A stretch of 33,534 nt of DNA from Bacteriovorax sp. (lineage in GTDB: Bacteria > Bdellovibrionota > Bacteriovoracia > Bacteriovoracales > Bacteriovoracaceae), in the NCBI GenBank assembly GCA_014378525.1, contig JACMNL010000086.1:1-33534 (forward strand), read 5' to 3'. The stretch's first letter is position 1, and each line of letters opens with the position of its first letter. The notes below the pieces were generated by a model that worked only from the letters and a program-made list of their open reading frames with translations, did no database searches and was not told where the DNA came from. The position numbers and the translations under genes were made by a program. Below are positions 7,826 through 16,655 of this stretch, piece after piece.

Positions 7826-10297
7826 CTAAAAGAATCCTATTGAGAGATGGAAGCGGCCGACTGAGTCGCGGCTTTGGTCTGGATATGTTTTGCGTTGCAG
7901 TTTAAATCCATAGTCGAAATCCAGCGAGCCTACCGGAGTTAGGTACTTAAGCCCTGCACCGACAGAAGTTCTGAGTTTTGTGGGCTCAAAATTATCGACA
8001 AAAACCCGGCCGGCATCGAAAAAGACTCCAAGCTGGATCGCGTCAGTAATATTATAACGAGGCTCAAACTTTAAGGCCGTGAAATAGGCTTCGTTTTGAA
8101 CAATTATTTCTCCGATAGGTGTTCCGTTTAAAAGACGGTTAATTTCACCGTCATCATATCCACGGATTTCATCATAACCATCAAGTCTGAAAACCTTGAT
8201 ACTCGGGATGTAACCACGTGTCTTGGGTACCCCATTGGCATTCAGGATCACTTTTCCGGTACCATCCTTTAAAACGTCTTCAGCAAAGTTTTTTTGGTAA
8301 CCAGCGGCCAGTGAGAGCGCCAGAGTGAAATCTCCCATAGGGATATAAAATCTATTTCTGCTGATGAGCTTTATAAAGTTAACTTCCAGGTCGGCCTGCT
8401 TCATCGATCCGAAGTTTGAATTCGCCCACTCTGATGACAGGGTGAAGAATGCACCTTTTCTGGGGTTGATAGGATCATCCCTGAAATCAAAAGTTAATGT
8501 GGGAGTCACACCACCAATATTGAAGTTGTCGTTATCTTTTGATTCAGTTGCATCAAACTGGACAATTTTTTCGTACTGGTAACGTACGGATGCTGAAAAC
8601 CATTTCGTAAATGTTTTAGAAAATTGCGGAGACAATCTTAAAACGTCAGCATCAAAGCCGTAAAAGCGAATGCGCTGATATTCTGTCGAAACTTCAAACT
8701 CTAATTGTGTCTTCAAATAATCGTGAAAAAGATATGGTTCAGTGAATGAAGCACGGGTGAGGTATTCAAAAAGATTTTTGTCTTCATTTCTTCTTCTGTC
8801 ATCAAAGCCAGTAAGATTATCTCTTAAGTTACCCTGCAAACGCAGCGAAAGCGATTTGTTGGTACCAAATAAATTGTTATAGGTAACACCTGTTGAAAGT
8901 TTTTTTCCTAAATCAGTACGATATCCTGGTGCTATTTCAATAAGACCAAAATCTTTTTCCTTAACCTGAATGACAAGATTGGTTTTAGCACAACCTGTGT
9001 TCTCTGCTTCGTACATCATATAAGGTGTAATTCGAAGTGATGAAAAAAGATTAAGTCCGGAAAGTCTCTGTCTTAAGCTTTCCAGTTTTTCAGGTGTAAT
9101 TAAATCACCTTGAACAATACTCATTTCATGTGATGTGAAAAAATCACGTTTAGCAATTTCTCTGCTTATTACTTCCGATTTTGTTTTTACGTTCCCGTTG
9201 ATAATGGCTTCGTTAAAACATATTTGTCTATCTAGTGAAATTTCAGGATGAAGTTCAACGAATGCATAAGATTTATCATAGACCAGAAGAGTGCTGGAAT
9301 TTAAATTAGTAATCGATGCAAAATAGTAACCTTCGCTTTGAAAATAAATTATCATCTTACGAAGATCGTTTTCCAGTTCGGGAATGTTGACTGGTTGTCC
9401 TTCTTTATTAACAAGTTTATCTTTTACTTTGGAAGCCAGATTTTCTGGGACCTGAGCAAAAGTAATTTGCTTAAGGAGAACCTGTTGCTTTTCAGTTATT
9501 CCGTATTCAATCGTAACTGAATCATCTTCATCGTTAGTCACTACACGCGGTCTGGAAATTTCCACAAAAACGAAACCGTGAGACAAGTATTCTTTTTTCA
9601 GGATATCTGAAAATTCATCAAAATACTTTCTGTCGTACCAGCCTCCTTTAGCAAGTGGAGTACCGGTTTTATCAAGAACCTTCTGTATATCTCCATTCTT
9701 CAGGTATGAATTACCGCGATAGATGATATCTCTGATCTTAATCTTGATTCCTTCACTGATGACAAAAAAGTAATTTGTAACTGGAGTTTTTTCAAGATCA
9801 GCACCCTGATTCTGGTAATACGTAACTGTCGTCTGGTAAAAACCAGCATCTTCATATCGATCAGAAATAAAATCTGCTAAGTTCTGAACATCAATTTTAC
9901 CGAACTCATTTTTAATTTTATCAAGAATTTTGGTTCGTAGTTCCTGATGAGAAAAAACAGTATTGCCTCTGAACTCAAAATTAATCCGTTCATGAAGTAC
10001 GATATTAATTTTAACATTTACTTCATTGTCGTTGCCGGATATCTCTGGTTTTACTTCTGCGCTGAAATATCCATTGGTAAATAATTCTTTAGTGACTGTG
10101 TCGAGCTGGATCTTTAAGGTCAGGGCGTCGTAAGGTTTATTAATTAAATCCTTAAAAAAACCGCCGAAGCGCTTTTTCATGGCCGGTGTCGACCACGCAA
10201 TCGTTTTAAGATTGGCATTCTTTGAAGGTATGAACTCAGCCGCCCACGTCTGTGCACAAACAAACATAACAAGGATGATAAGAATAAAACGCTTCAT
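7826..10297 (-). CDS. Omp85-family outer-membrane assembly protein (BamA/TamA type)
   Basis: An 823-residue outer-membrane beta-barrel insertase. The signal peptide MKRFILIILVMFVCAQTWA is followed by about 420 residues that divide into five POTRA-like units, then a C-terminal barrel. The barrel shows IRGYDDGE (counterpart of the conserved VRGF/RGY loop-6 motif), GVFFDAGRVF, VGAGLKYLTPVGSLDFDYGF and a terminal phenylalanine (HLSIGFF). The last POTRA has two cysteines that could form a disulfide. I place the start at the ATG at 10297, whose A is the last base of the tamB TAA (TAATG); an in-frame ATG at 10321 lies inside tamB and would spoil the signal peptide. POTRA number and length are BamA-like, whereas TamA normally has three POTRAs. 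The coupling to tamB argues for a TamA role, or for a BamA that works with TamB. Confidence 0.88.
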   Translation of the reverse strand: MKRFILIILVMFVCAQTWAAEFIPSKNANLKTIAWSTPAMKKRFGGFFKDLINKPYDALTLKIQLDTVTKELFTNGYFSAEVKPEISGNDNEVNVKINIVLHERINFEFRGNTVFSHQELRTKILDKIKNEFGKIDVQNLADFISDRYEDAGFYQTTVTYYQNQGADLEKTPVTNYFFVISEGIKIKIRDIIYRGNSYLKNGDIQKVLDKTGTPLAKGGWYDRKYFDEFSDILKKEYLSHGFVFVEISRPRVVTNDEDDSVTIEYGITEKQQVLLKQITFAQVPENLASKVKDKLVNKEGQPVNIPELENDLRKMIIYFQSEGYYFASITNLNSSTLLVYDKSYAFVELHPEISLDRQICFNEAIINGNVKTKSEVISREIAKRDFFTSHEMSIVQGDLITPEKLESLRQRLSGLNLFSSLRITPYMMYEAENTGCAKTNLVIQVKEKDFGLIEIAPGYRTDLGKKLSTGVTYNNLFGTNKSLSLRLQGNLRDNLTGFDDRRRNEDKNLFEYLTRASFTEPYLFHDYLKTQLEFEVSTEYQRIRFYGFDADVLRLSPQFSKTFTKWFSASVRYQYEKIVQFDATESKDNDNFNIGGVTPTLTFDFRDDPINPRKGAFFTLSSEWANSNFGSMKQADLEVNFIKLISRNRFYIPMGDFTLALSLAAGYQKNFAEDVLKDGTGKVILNANGVPKTRGYIPSIKVFRLDGYDEIRGYDDGEINRLLNGTPIGEIIVQNEAYFTALKFEPRYNITDAIQLGVFFDAGRVFVDNFEPTKLRTSVGAGLKYLTPVGSLDFDYGFKLQRKTYPDQSRDSVGRFHLSIGFF

Positions 10298-13200
10298 TAA
10301 AATGAGAATGATTTCCTCCATTTTAAATCGGCACCAAGGGAGTTGGGCGTATTCGTATTCACATCTTCTGTCGGTTTTACTTCATAAATTCCCTCAAGGG
10401 AAAAATTCTTATTGATATTGAAGTTGATGTTCATCTGTTGAGACTGCTCGATTGAACCGCCCACAGTACTTGAAAGTGAAACATCGACACGACTATTAAT
10501 TTGTTTATTAATTTTAATTTTTGTTGCAGATTTAAGTCTGCTGGTGTTTGAATCACTTTGAGCTGACTTCCCGGAAATTAATGTCGTTTCATCTTCCTTG
10601 AATTCCGGCTGCACTGAAAGCTTCACACCTAATGATGAATTTAAATCTTCATTGATTTTTAACTGGTCAACCAAAAGAGTTCCTATTCCTACAGTCGTTA
10701 CGAATCTTCTCTCACTTGATTCAAGGTTTTTAGACATGTCTGACGTTACCCCCAAAGTCAGGAGTGACAGTAAGTCTTCTTTCGAAAGTGCAGGCTCTGA
10801 AGATAAGTCTACATTAACTTTGGAAATACTTCCCGATAAATCCAGTTTCATATCGTATTCGTTGATTTTTGCGACACCAGTAAATTTTAAGTCGGAAACT
10901 CTGTTTTTACCGCGGTCTCTGATCTCTACATATCCCTGATTTAGAGCGAAATCATGGCCCTTGAATTTAAATTTACTGATATTTGGAACTGTTTCCAGGC
11001 GAGTGTTGATTTCCGGAGATTGAATATCCCCTGTCACCTGTCCGCTTCCACGGATGTAAACTTCTGCCATATTATTTTTTATAACGACCGGGCTCACTGT
11101 ATCGAAAGAAAGATTGAGATCGATAATTCCTTTATTTCCAAGAAAATCTTTTTCTGGAAGATATTTTTTATATTCATCAATTGAAACTTTATTGTCCTTC
11201 ATGAAGTCCGTCGGATCATCGAGAAATTCACCGTGCAGAATCGAAACTTTTCCATTAAGCCTGTATGGCAGGTCTGTTCCGCTGATTGTTCCAGTGCTGC
11301 TGATAATAACACTCGAGCGTTTAAATAACGGCACAGTTGAGCGGTCAATTTTGTAGTCAAGATTTACGGTAGGATATTTATCATCGAAGATAACTTTCCC
11401 GCCGATTTTAAATTCTCCTTCGCCGTAATTTCCTGTCATACGTGAGATTTCGTATGTCTCGCCTTTTTTCACGATCGTGTAGTCAAAGTTAGTAATGAAG
11501 CCGGGAAGATTTCTAATCTTCAATGAAAGATCATCAGCAAATAACGCAAAATCTCTTACATTGATTTTTTTATCCAACACGATTGAATCAGTGCCTTTAA
11601 TAATTCCTTTTGCACGCTCAATCTGCTCTGTCACCAGTTCAAGCAAACTTGCCTTGATTGAAAACTTTTGCTCAATGCCGATAACACCGTTTGAAATATT
11701 TCTTCCTTTGCTCTGGAAAAAATCATTACCATCACTAAGTCTCAGGTCCCATTTTTTAACAATCCCTTCATCCACTTCAATATTATTGTATTTTGGGTCG
11801 ATTCTAAGACTCATATCTCCGCGCTGGATATTAAGCTGGTCAATGTTCAGGAAAAATCTTCTGACACCGAGAGAACCTAAACTAATCTGTGTATTCAGCT
11901 GTGCTTTGATCCGGCCAGTAATTGATCTGTCGCTGATATTGTGGCCGGAGAAAATTCCCATGAATTCCCTTACGTCACTTGTATCGATACTCATTTTGAT
12001 TGCTGCAATATCTGTCTTGAAACTTAACAATGAATCAATTTTTATTTTTCCAGCGAGTAAGCTAGCGTTCGTTACAATATCGTTTGAATTAATGTAGAAA
12101 ATTGCATTTGATGCAGATGCGGGAACATTTCCAATAAATGCATTGACGACTCTGGCCTTGAAGCGCGAGCTGAATTCATCTGAAGTTCCATTGCCGTCAA
12201 AATCTAAAAACAAATCGCCGTCATATTCAAGTCCCATGTTTCGATAGAAATTAAAATCCCGAAGTCTGAGGTTTTGGCTGGCACCACTTAGTTCGATATA
12301 ATTATTGGCCAGGTTTATGTTTGCTGTGGCATTGATTTCTCCGCGTGCCTTATTGATTTTAATCAAATTAAAATTTAAAACTTCTTTTGCAAGTGTGAAC
12401 TTTAAATCAATTTTTTCGGCTTCTTCATTGGAAACTTTTAGCTCCGTGCCTTTGATATCACCAGTGACATTCAATGTATTAAGCCCAAATCCACCTTTAA
12501 CAACATATTTTGCTTCAAAATTAAATTCGGGAATGACCGGTAGTTTTAATTTCTTAAAAACGAGCTGAAACATTTTTCGGGCATCGGAGAAATTCGTGTT
12601 CTTAAAATCTATCTTAAGATCCATTCCTTCGTTTTTACCGCTGAAACCGATGTTCCCAGTCGTATAGAAATTTGATTTATTGTAAGCACCTTCCAGTGAA
12701 TAAATTTCCATATCAAGATCTTTTAACCCTAACGAGAAATTTGCTTTTACTCTTCCAAAATTTAATTCAACAACACTGAAGTTGTTCCAGTCTACGTCAA
12801 AATTAAAAACTACATCATCAGGTGGTCCCGAAACTTTTAAAATGGCCGGGCCTGAACCAGCAACACTAACACCTGCGACAGGTCCCAGTGCCTGCATATC
12901 GATTTTTGAATCTGTCACACTGATATCAATATTTTTGCTGGAAATTTTTCCGATCGCTTTAAGTCTGGTGTTCGCCATGGACGCTTTCACATCCACTCCA
13001 ACTGAAAAATCTTTATTGATTGTAATGGCACTATTATCTAAATCGAAGCCACCATTTTTGAGAATATCCTTTTTACCATCTTTTGATGTAAGCCTGAAAT
13101 TCTTCACCTGCATTGCCTTGATCGTGAAGACTGCCTTTTCATCAAAGAGTGCTGCCTCTGCATCTCCGGTTAGTGATCCCTTCAGGGTTCCAAGAGACTC

Positions 13201-14334
13201 CCTGCTGGAATACAAAAACGTATCTGTGTAAGCATTTTGAAGGTGCAGGCTGAAATTAAAATTGCTGAATTGTTTTTTCGAAAGATCATAAAAAGTTTGC
13301 GGCCTTTTCAAAAGATAAACTTCCTGTCCATTGATGGCCTGAAGTTTTTGTACGCCCAGCAATTGTTTTTTCTTTGTGACTGTTCCTGCAACATATGCGA
13401 GTCGGATCCATGGAGTGTCTGCATTTTTTGCTGTAAAAACTACGCTTGCGTCCGGATCATCTATAATACCAGTTGATTCAAACTTTCCTGCAACATCACC
13501 TTTGATGCTCACAATATCTTTTGGAAGTACTTTAGTAAGATCTTTGAAGATACTTTCAGTATTTACACTGAAAGTTCCGTTGGAATTTAAATGAAGAGTT
13601 CCATTTTCATTAAAGGCCACGCCTCTCATGCTTAATTCATTTTTATCTTTGGTAACTTTTAAATTTTCTACTCTCCACTCATCTTTATCCATCGAGACTA
13701 GAGCTTCTGCTTTTGTAATGGATATCGGTGGAAGGTTTGCCTTATCATGGTTGATAAGTAAATCTGTGACGTCTGCCTTTAGTCTTACTTTGGTTTTCTG
13801 TGGTGAAAAAGAAATATGATTTACCATCAGAGAAACTTTGTCGATATTGAGTTTAATATTATCAAGAATTATTAAATTAAATCTTACCGGCACCTTAGAC
13901 AGGAATTCATTGTATTTGGCAAAAATTTCTTTTGTCTTTAAAAGTCTGATGTCTGTATCGTCATCACTTTTTTTGAAAATATTTAAATTGACCGCACCGT
14001 TACGGATACTAACCTGATCTATTTCCAGTTCATTGGAAATAAAGCTTGAGTATGTGAAGGCCACTTCCAGTTCCTGTGCTTCAATAGAAACATCAAGAAC
14101 TGCCGGGTCACTCTTGGATAATTTTACATTCTTAAAAGTTGTTGAAAGTGGAAACAGACTGAAATCAACACCTGTAAAATTTAACTTCGCACCTATTTTT
14201 TCAGTGAGAATTTTAGAAACTTTCATCGAAGCTTCTTTCGAAAATCTTTCAGAGTGTATAAATTTCCACCCACCAAACAAAGTGAGGAAAGTCATAACCA
14301 GAAATACAAGAAGGATCTTATTTAATCTCTTCAA
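10297..14334 (-). CDS. tamB: TamB-family envelope protein (AsmA/DUF490 type)
   Basis: A 1345-residue protein with a single N-terminal membrane anchor (about residues 7-23) and a very long periplasmic beta-rich body, as in AsmA-like bridge proteins thought to carry lipid, or assist barrel assembly, between the two membranes. The N-terminus (KIGAKLNFTGVDFSLFPLSTTFKNVKLS) is AsmA-like. The C-terminal ~300 residues fit the TamB domain: GSGQVTGDIQSPEINTRLE, DLLSLLTLGVTS, GIGTLLVDQLK, and a final strand ending KWRKSFSF. The start is TTG at 14334, after GGGAGAAAGG, and overlaps the end of the TPR gene by 17 bases. The stop overlaps the Omp85 start by one base. The three genes are thus translationally linked. 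Length is near that of E. coli TamB. Confidence 0.87.
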   Translation of the reverse strand: MKRLNKILLVFLVMTFLTLFGGWKFIHSERFSKEASMKVSKILTEKIGAKLNFTGVDFSLFPLSTTFKNVKLSKSDPAVLDVSIEAQELEVAFTYSSFISNELEIDQVSIRNGAVNLNIFKKSDDDTDIRLLKTKEIFAKYNEFLSKVPVRFNLIILDNIKLNIDKVSLMVNHISFSPQKTKVRLKADVTDLLINHDKANLPPISITKAEALVSMDKDEWRVENLKVTKDKNELSMRGVAFNENGTLHLNSNGTFSVNTESIFKDLTKVLPKDIVSIKGDVAGKFESTGIIDDPDASVVFTAKNADTPWIRLAYVAGTVTKKKQLLGVQKLQAINGQEVYLLKRPQTFYDLSKKQFSNFNFSLHLQNAYTDTFLYSSRESLGTLKGSLTGDAEAALFDEKAVFTIKAMQVKNFRLTSKDGKKDILKNGGFDLDNSAITINKDFSVGVDVKASMANTRLKAIGKISSKNIDISVTDSKIDMQALGPVAGVSVAGSGPAILKVSGPPDDVVFNFDVDWNNFSVVELNFGRVKANFSLGLKDLDMEIYSLEGAYNKSNFYTTGNIGFSGKNEGMDLKIDFKNTNFSDARKMFQLVFKKLKLPVIPEFNFEAKYVVKGGFGLNTLNVTGDIKGTELKVSNEEAEKIDLKFTLAKEVLNFNLIKINKARGEINATANINLANNYIELSGASQNLRLRDFNFYRNMGLEYDGDLFLDFDGNGTSDEFSSRFKARVVNAFIGNVPASASNAIFYINSNDIVTNASLLAGKIKIDSLLSFKTDIAAIKMSIDTSDVREFMGIFSGHNISDRSITGRIKAQLNTQISLGSLGVRRFFLNIDQLNIQRGDMSLRIDPKYNNIEVDEGIVKKWDLRLSDGNDFFQSKGRNISNGVIGIEQKFSIKASLLELVTEQIERAKGIIKGTDSIVLDKKINVRDFALFADDLSLKIRNLPGFITNFDYTIVKKGETYEISRMTGNYGEGEFKIGGKVIFDDKYPTVNLDYKIDRSTVPLFKRSSVIISSTGTISGTDLPYRLNGKVSILHGEFLDDPTDFMKDNKVSIDEYKKYLPEKDFLGNKGIIDLNLSFDTVSPVVIKNNMAEVYIRGSGQVTGDIQSPEINTRLETVPNISKFKFKGHDFALNQGYVEIRDRGKNRVSDLKFTGVAKINEYDMKLDLSGSISKVNVDLSSEPALSKEDLLSLLTLGVTSDMSKNLESSERRFVTTVGIGTLLVDQLKINEDLNSSLGVKLSVQPEFKEDETTLISGKSAQSDSNTSRLKSATKIKINKQINSRVDVSLSSTVGGSIEQSQQMNINFNINKNFSLEGIYEVKPTEDVNTNTPNSLGADLKWRKSFSF

Positions 14335-15505
14335 TGCTTCTTAACCTTTCTCCCACTAGTCGATAGTGTGGATTATATTTTTTTATGCCAAGAAATAAGT
14401 CTCTGGCAATTTTGTATTTTTTTAATTTAAAATAACTTTCCGCTTTTAGATAATTGAAGGCCAGCATTTCATCCGGAAGCAAAGGTTCTTCCCCAAAAGT
14501 GTCGTCGATCAGATCGATAACTTTATGAAAATCACCATTGTTGAAAAGTGACTGCGCCAGCATAAACTGAACTCCGGCCCTCTGGTCGACAGCAGTTAAG
14601 AGTGGAATAACTTTTTCACATAATCTCACAACAACTTTATCCATTCCCAGTAAACCAAAGGCGACAATCATGTCCTTTCCCTTAGTGAGCAATTCTTCTT
14701 CATTTAGCTCCTGAATAGAAATCAGGATTTTTTTCTGCTCGGTAATGCTTGGCTCTAGTGCCCCGGACATAACATCCATTGCCAGTTGATCATAATCAAT
14801 ATTGAGTGAAGAGTCTTTCTTTTGAGAAGGAGTTGATGTTTTTTTATCATCAAGACTCTCTGTGTTTACTTTTTTGAAATTTAAAAATTTGATAAATTTA
14901 TTTTTATGATCAGATTTTTTTAGATCCATTGCTTTTTCTGCCAGCATCACGAATATATCTTTATCGTAATAAAATTTTAATACATATTCATAGGCAAGTT
15001 TCCAGTTCGCTGATGTCCAGTCTGTGTTCTCTGTAAGAAAGTTTTTCAAAGCAGATTTTGAATCTTTCCACAGCTCAGGATGTGATTCATACCGTTCACA
15101 ATCCTCGAGTGAAAATGTAGTTTTTTTGCCAAGAATAATATCGAGGTGCTGGAATTTTTTATTCGACTTCATCAATCCGATTTCTGATAAATCGAGAATC
15201 ATTTTTTTAATCGCAGGTACTCTTTTCAACTCTATTAAATAATCTAAAAAAAATTCTGCATATGATTTTGCGAGTTTTATTTTTCCGGCATGGAATGCGA
15301 CTTTCCACATTTCAAAATAATATTTTCGAGCATGCTCTTCTCGAAAAGTTTTATCGATGCTTTCAAAAATTGAAACCAGATTTTCGAAGTCTTCAAAAGT
15401 TTCTTTTGATAAAAGTAATTCATCAAATTCGCGGAAAATTAATGTCCATTTTTTTTCATCAATTAATTGATGAAGGTGTGTTACTTCAATAAAAAGTCCT
15501 CTCAC
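14318..15505 (-). CDS. helical repeat (TPR-like) protein upstream of tamB
   Basis: A 395-residue soluble protein with no signal peptide or clear membrane segment. It is alpha-helical throughout. The C-terminal third looks like TPR repeats (AGVQFMLAQSLFNNGDFHKVIDLIDD and LAFNYLKAESYFKLKKYKIARDLFLG). A charged Ser/Lys-rich linker near residues 215-235 separates the two halves. No catalytic motif is seen. The start is taken as GTG at 15505, which directly follows an in-frame TGA; it has no clear ribosome site, and an AGAGGA lies just inside the gene, so a later unusual start cannot be excluded. It leads the TPR-tamB-Omp85 unit and may be a cytosolic scaffold for it; this is inference from coupling alone. 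Confidence 0.75.
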   Translation of the reverse strand: MRGLFIEVTHLHQLIDEKKWTLIFREFDELLLSKETFEDFENLVSIFESIDKTFREEHARKYYFEMWKVAFHAGKIKLAKSYAEFFLDYLIELKRVPAIKKMILDLSEIGLMKSNKKFQHLDIILGKKTTFSLEDCERYESHPELWKDSKSALKNFLTENTDWTSANWKLAYEYVLKFYYDKDIFVMLAEKAMDLKKSDHKNKFIKFLNFKKVNTESLDDKKTSTPSQKKDSSLNIDYDQLAMDVMSGALEPSITEQKKILISIQELNEEELLTKGKDMIVAFGLLGMDKVVVRLCEKVIPLLTAVDQRAGVQFMLAQSLFNNGDFHKVIDLIDDTFGEEPLLPDEMLAFNYLKAESYFKLKKYKIARDLFLGIKKYNPHYRLVGERLRSIEEIK

Positions 15506-15560
15506 TCAAAAGTTAGTTAAGTCATTGAGATTGTTTTTATTTTAACCCGAAAAAGGCAGG

Positions 15561-15589
15561 AAAATGAGGGGCGAAATAAATGCCCCTCA
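15561..15589 (-). terminator. intrinsic terminator after efp
   Basis: On the minus strand an 8-bp stem TGAGGGGC / GCCCCTCA (15589-15565) with a 9-base loop is followed by TTTT and a further T-run. It begins about 25 bases after the efp stop and ends the pilQ-TPR-aroQ-efp run. The rest of the gap to 15506 must hold the promoter of the TPR-tamB-Omp85 unit; a TAAAAT at 15544-15539 is a -10 candidate without a good -35. Confidence 0.85.
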
Positions 15590-15614
15590 AATTTATTTTG
15601 AAAACTTGATAGAA

Positions 15615-16193
15615 TTACTTTTTGTCTAAATTCGCGCGTTCAACATAGTCACCAGTTCTCGTATCAATCTTCAGAGTTTCACCTTCTTTAATGAAAAGTG
15701 GAACACGAACAATCAATCCAGTTTCCATGATTGCTTTTTTCATTGCACCAGAAGCTGTATCACCTTTAAGTCCCGGGTCAGTTTCAGCAACTTTGATAAA
15801 AATGAAGTGAGGATGTTCAATCGAAATTGGGCGACCTTTATAGTAAAGAACTATAACTTTTGAGCCTTCCATTAAATAAACTTTATCATCTCCAACTTGT
15901 TCAGTTGTAAGGTGGATTGTTTCGAAGTTTGACTGATCAAGGAAGTTGAATCCATCCATGTCAGAGTAAGTGTATTCCATTTCTTTTTCTTCAAGATCTG
16001 GAGTTGTAGCGTTTGTTGAAACTCCCGACTTGAAAGTTCTCTCGAGAACTTGTCCAGTTTCAAGATTTTTCATTCTTGCGATTACGAATGCAGAACCTTT
16101 TCCCGGGTTAGTGAATGTTGAAGTTAAAACTACGTAAGGTTTCCCTTCAAGTTCTACTTTTAATCCTTTTTTAAAATCAGTTGTGTCGATCAT
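15615..16193 (-). CDS. efp: translation elongation factor P
   Basis: A 192-residue protein that binds ribosomes stalled on proline runs and restores peptide bond formation. Domain I carries the tip loop NPGKGSAF, with Lys32 as the residue that is post-translationally modified in lysine-type EF-Ps. Domains II and III follow (YTYSDMDGFNFLDQSNFE, and GLIVRVPLFIKEGETLKIDTRTGDYVERA). The C-terminal ANLDKK is a few residues longer than usual. No modifying enzyme is encoded in the window. It lies 15 bases after aroQ and is followed by an intrinsic terminator. Confidence 0.97.
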   Translation of the reverse strand: MIDTTDFKKGLKVELEGKPYVVLTSTFTNPGKGSAFVIARMKNLETGQVLERTFKSGVSTNATTPDLEEKEMEYTYSDMDGFNFLDQSNFETIHLTTEQVGDDKVYLMEGSKVIVLYYKGRPISIEHPHFIFIKVAETDPGLKGDTASGAMKKAIMETGLIVRVPLFIKEGETLKIDTRTGDYVERANLDKK

Positions 16194-16208
16194 AAATAAA
16201 TTCCTTTA

Positions 16209-16643
16209 TTAAAAAAGCTGAGACTTAACAGCTGTGAGATATGCGATCTTTCCTAGGCCTTCCATTATGATTGTTGAAGCTTTTGCAGTCAACTTTGTTT
16301 GTCTAAACTCCTCACGTCTGTGAGTGTTAGAAATATGCACTTCAACAATTGGGCATTTTAAAATTTGAAGAGCGTCATAAATGGCCACACTCGTGTGAGA
16401 GTAAGCGCCTGGATTAATTATTAGTGCTTTATAATTTTTTTTCGAGGCTTCCTGGATCTTTGTGACGATCTCGCCTTCGATGTTGGACTGGTACCACTCG
16501 AGAGAAACATTGTCTTTCTCCAGTGATTTTTCTGTGAACGATTGAATTTCAGCCAGCGTCAATGAACCGTAAACTTCGGGCTCGCGTGTGCCCAGCATGT
16601 TCAAATTTGGACCATTGATGATGAGAAATTCTGTCTTGTTCAT
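16209..16643 (-). CDS. aroQ: type II 3-dehydroquinate dehydratase
   Basis: A 144-residue enzyme of the shikimate pathway that converts 3-dehydroquinate to 3-dehydroshikimate, normally as a dodecamer. It has IINGPNLNMLGTREPEVYGS (with the catalytic Tyr at about 25 and the loop Arg at 20), IINPGAYSHTSVAIYDAL, and VEVHISNTHRREEFR with the catalytic His near 103. Length is standard for type II. It lies 12 bases after the TPR gene and 15 before efp. A pathway partner, aroE, is encoded elsewhere in this window (31639-32340). Confidence 0.96.
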   Translation of the reverse strand: MNKTEFLIINGPNLNMLGTREPEVYGSLTLAEIQSFTEKSLEKDNVSLEWYQSNIEGEIVTKIQEASKKNYKALIINPGAYSHTSVAIYDALQILKCPIVEVHISNTHRREEFRQTKLTAKASTIIMEGLGKIAYLTAVKSQLF

Positions 16644-16655
16644 GGGGACAACTTA

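Noticed and set aside
10298..10321. Upstream in-frame ATG for the Omp85 gene
   Set aside because: It would add eight residues ahead of the signal peptide and lies inside tamB; the TAATG coupling at 10297 is a better start.
11495..12097. A 200-codon open frame on the plus strand inside tamB
   Set aside because: It is antisense to a well-supported gene, has no ribosome site, its composition mirrors the tamB codons, and there is no recognisable domain.
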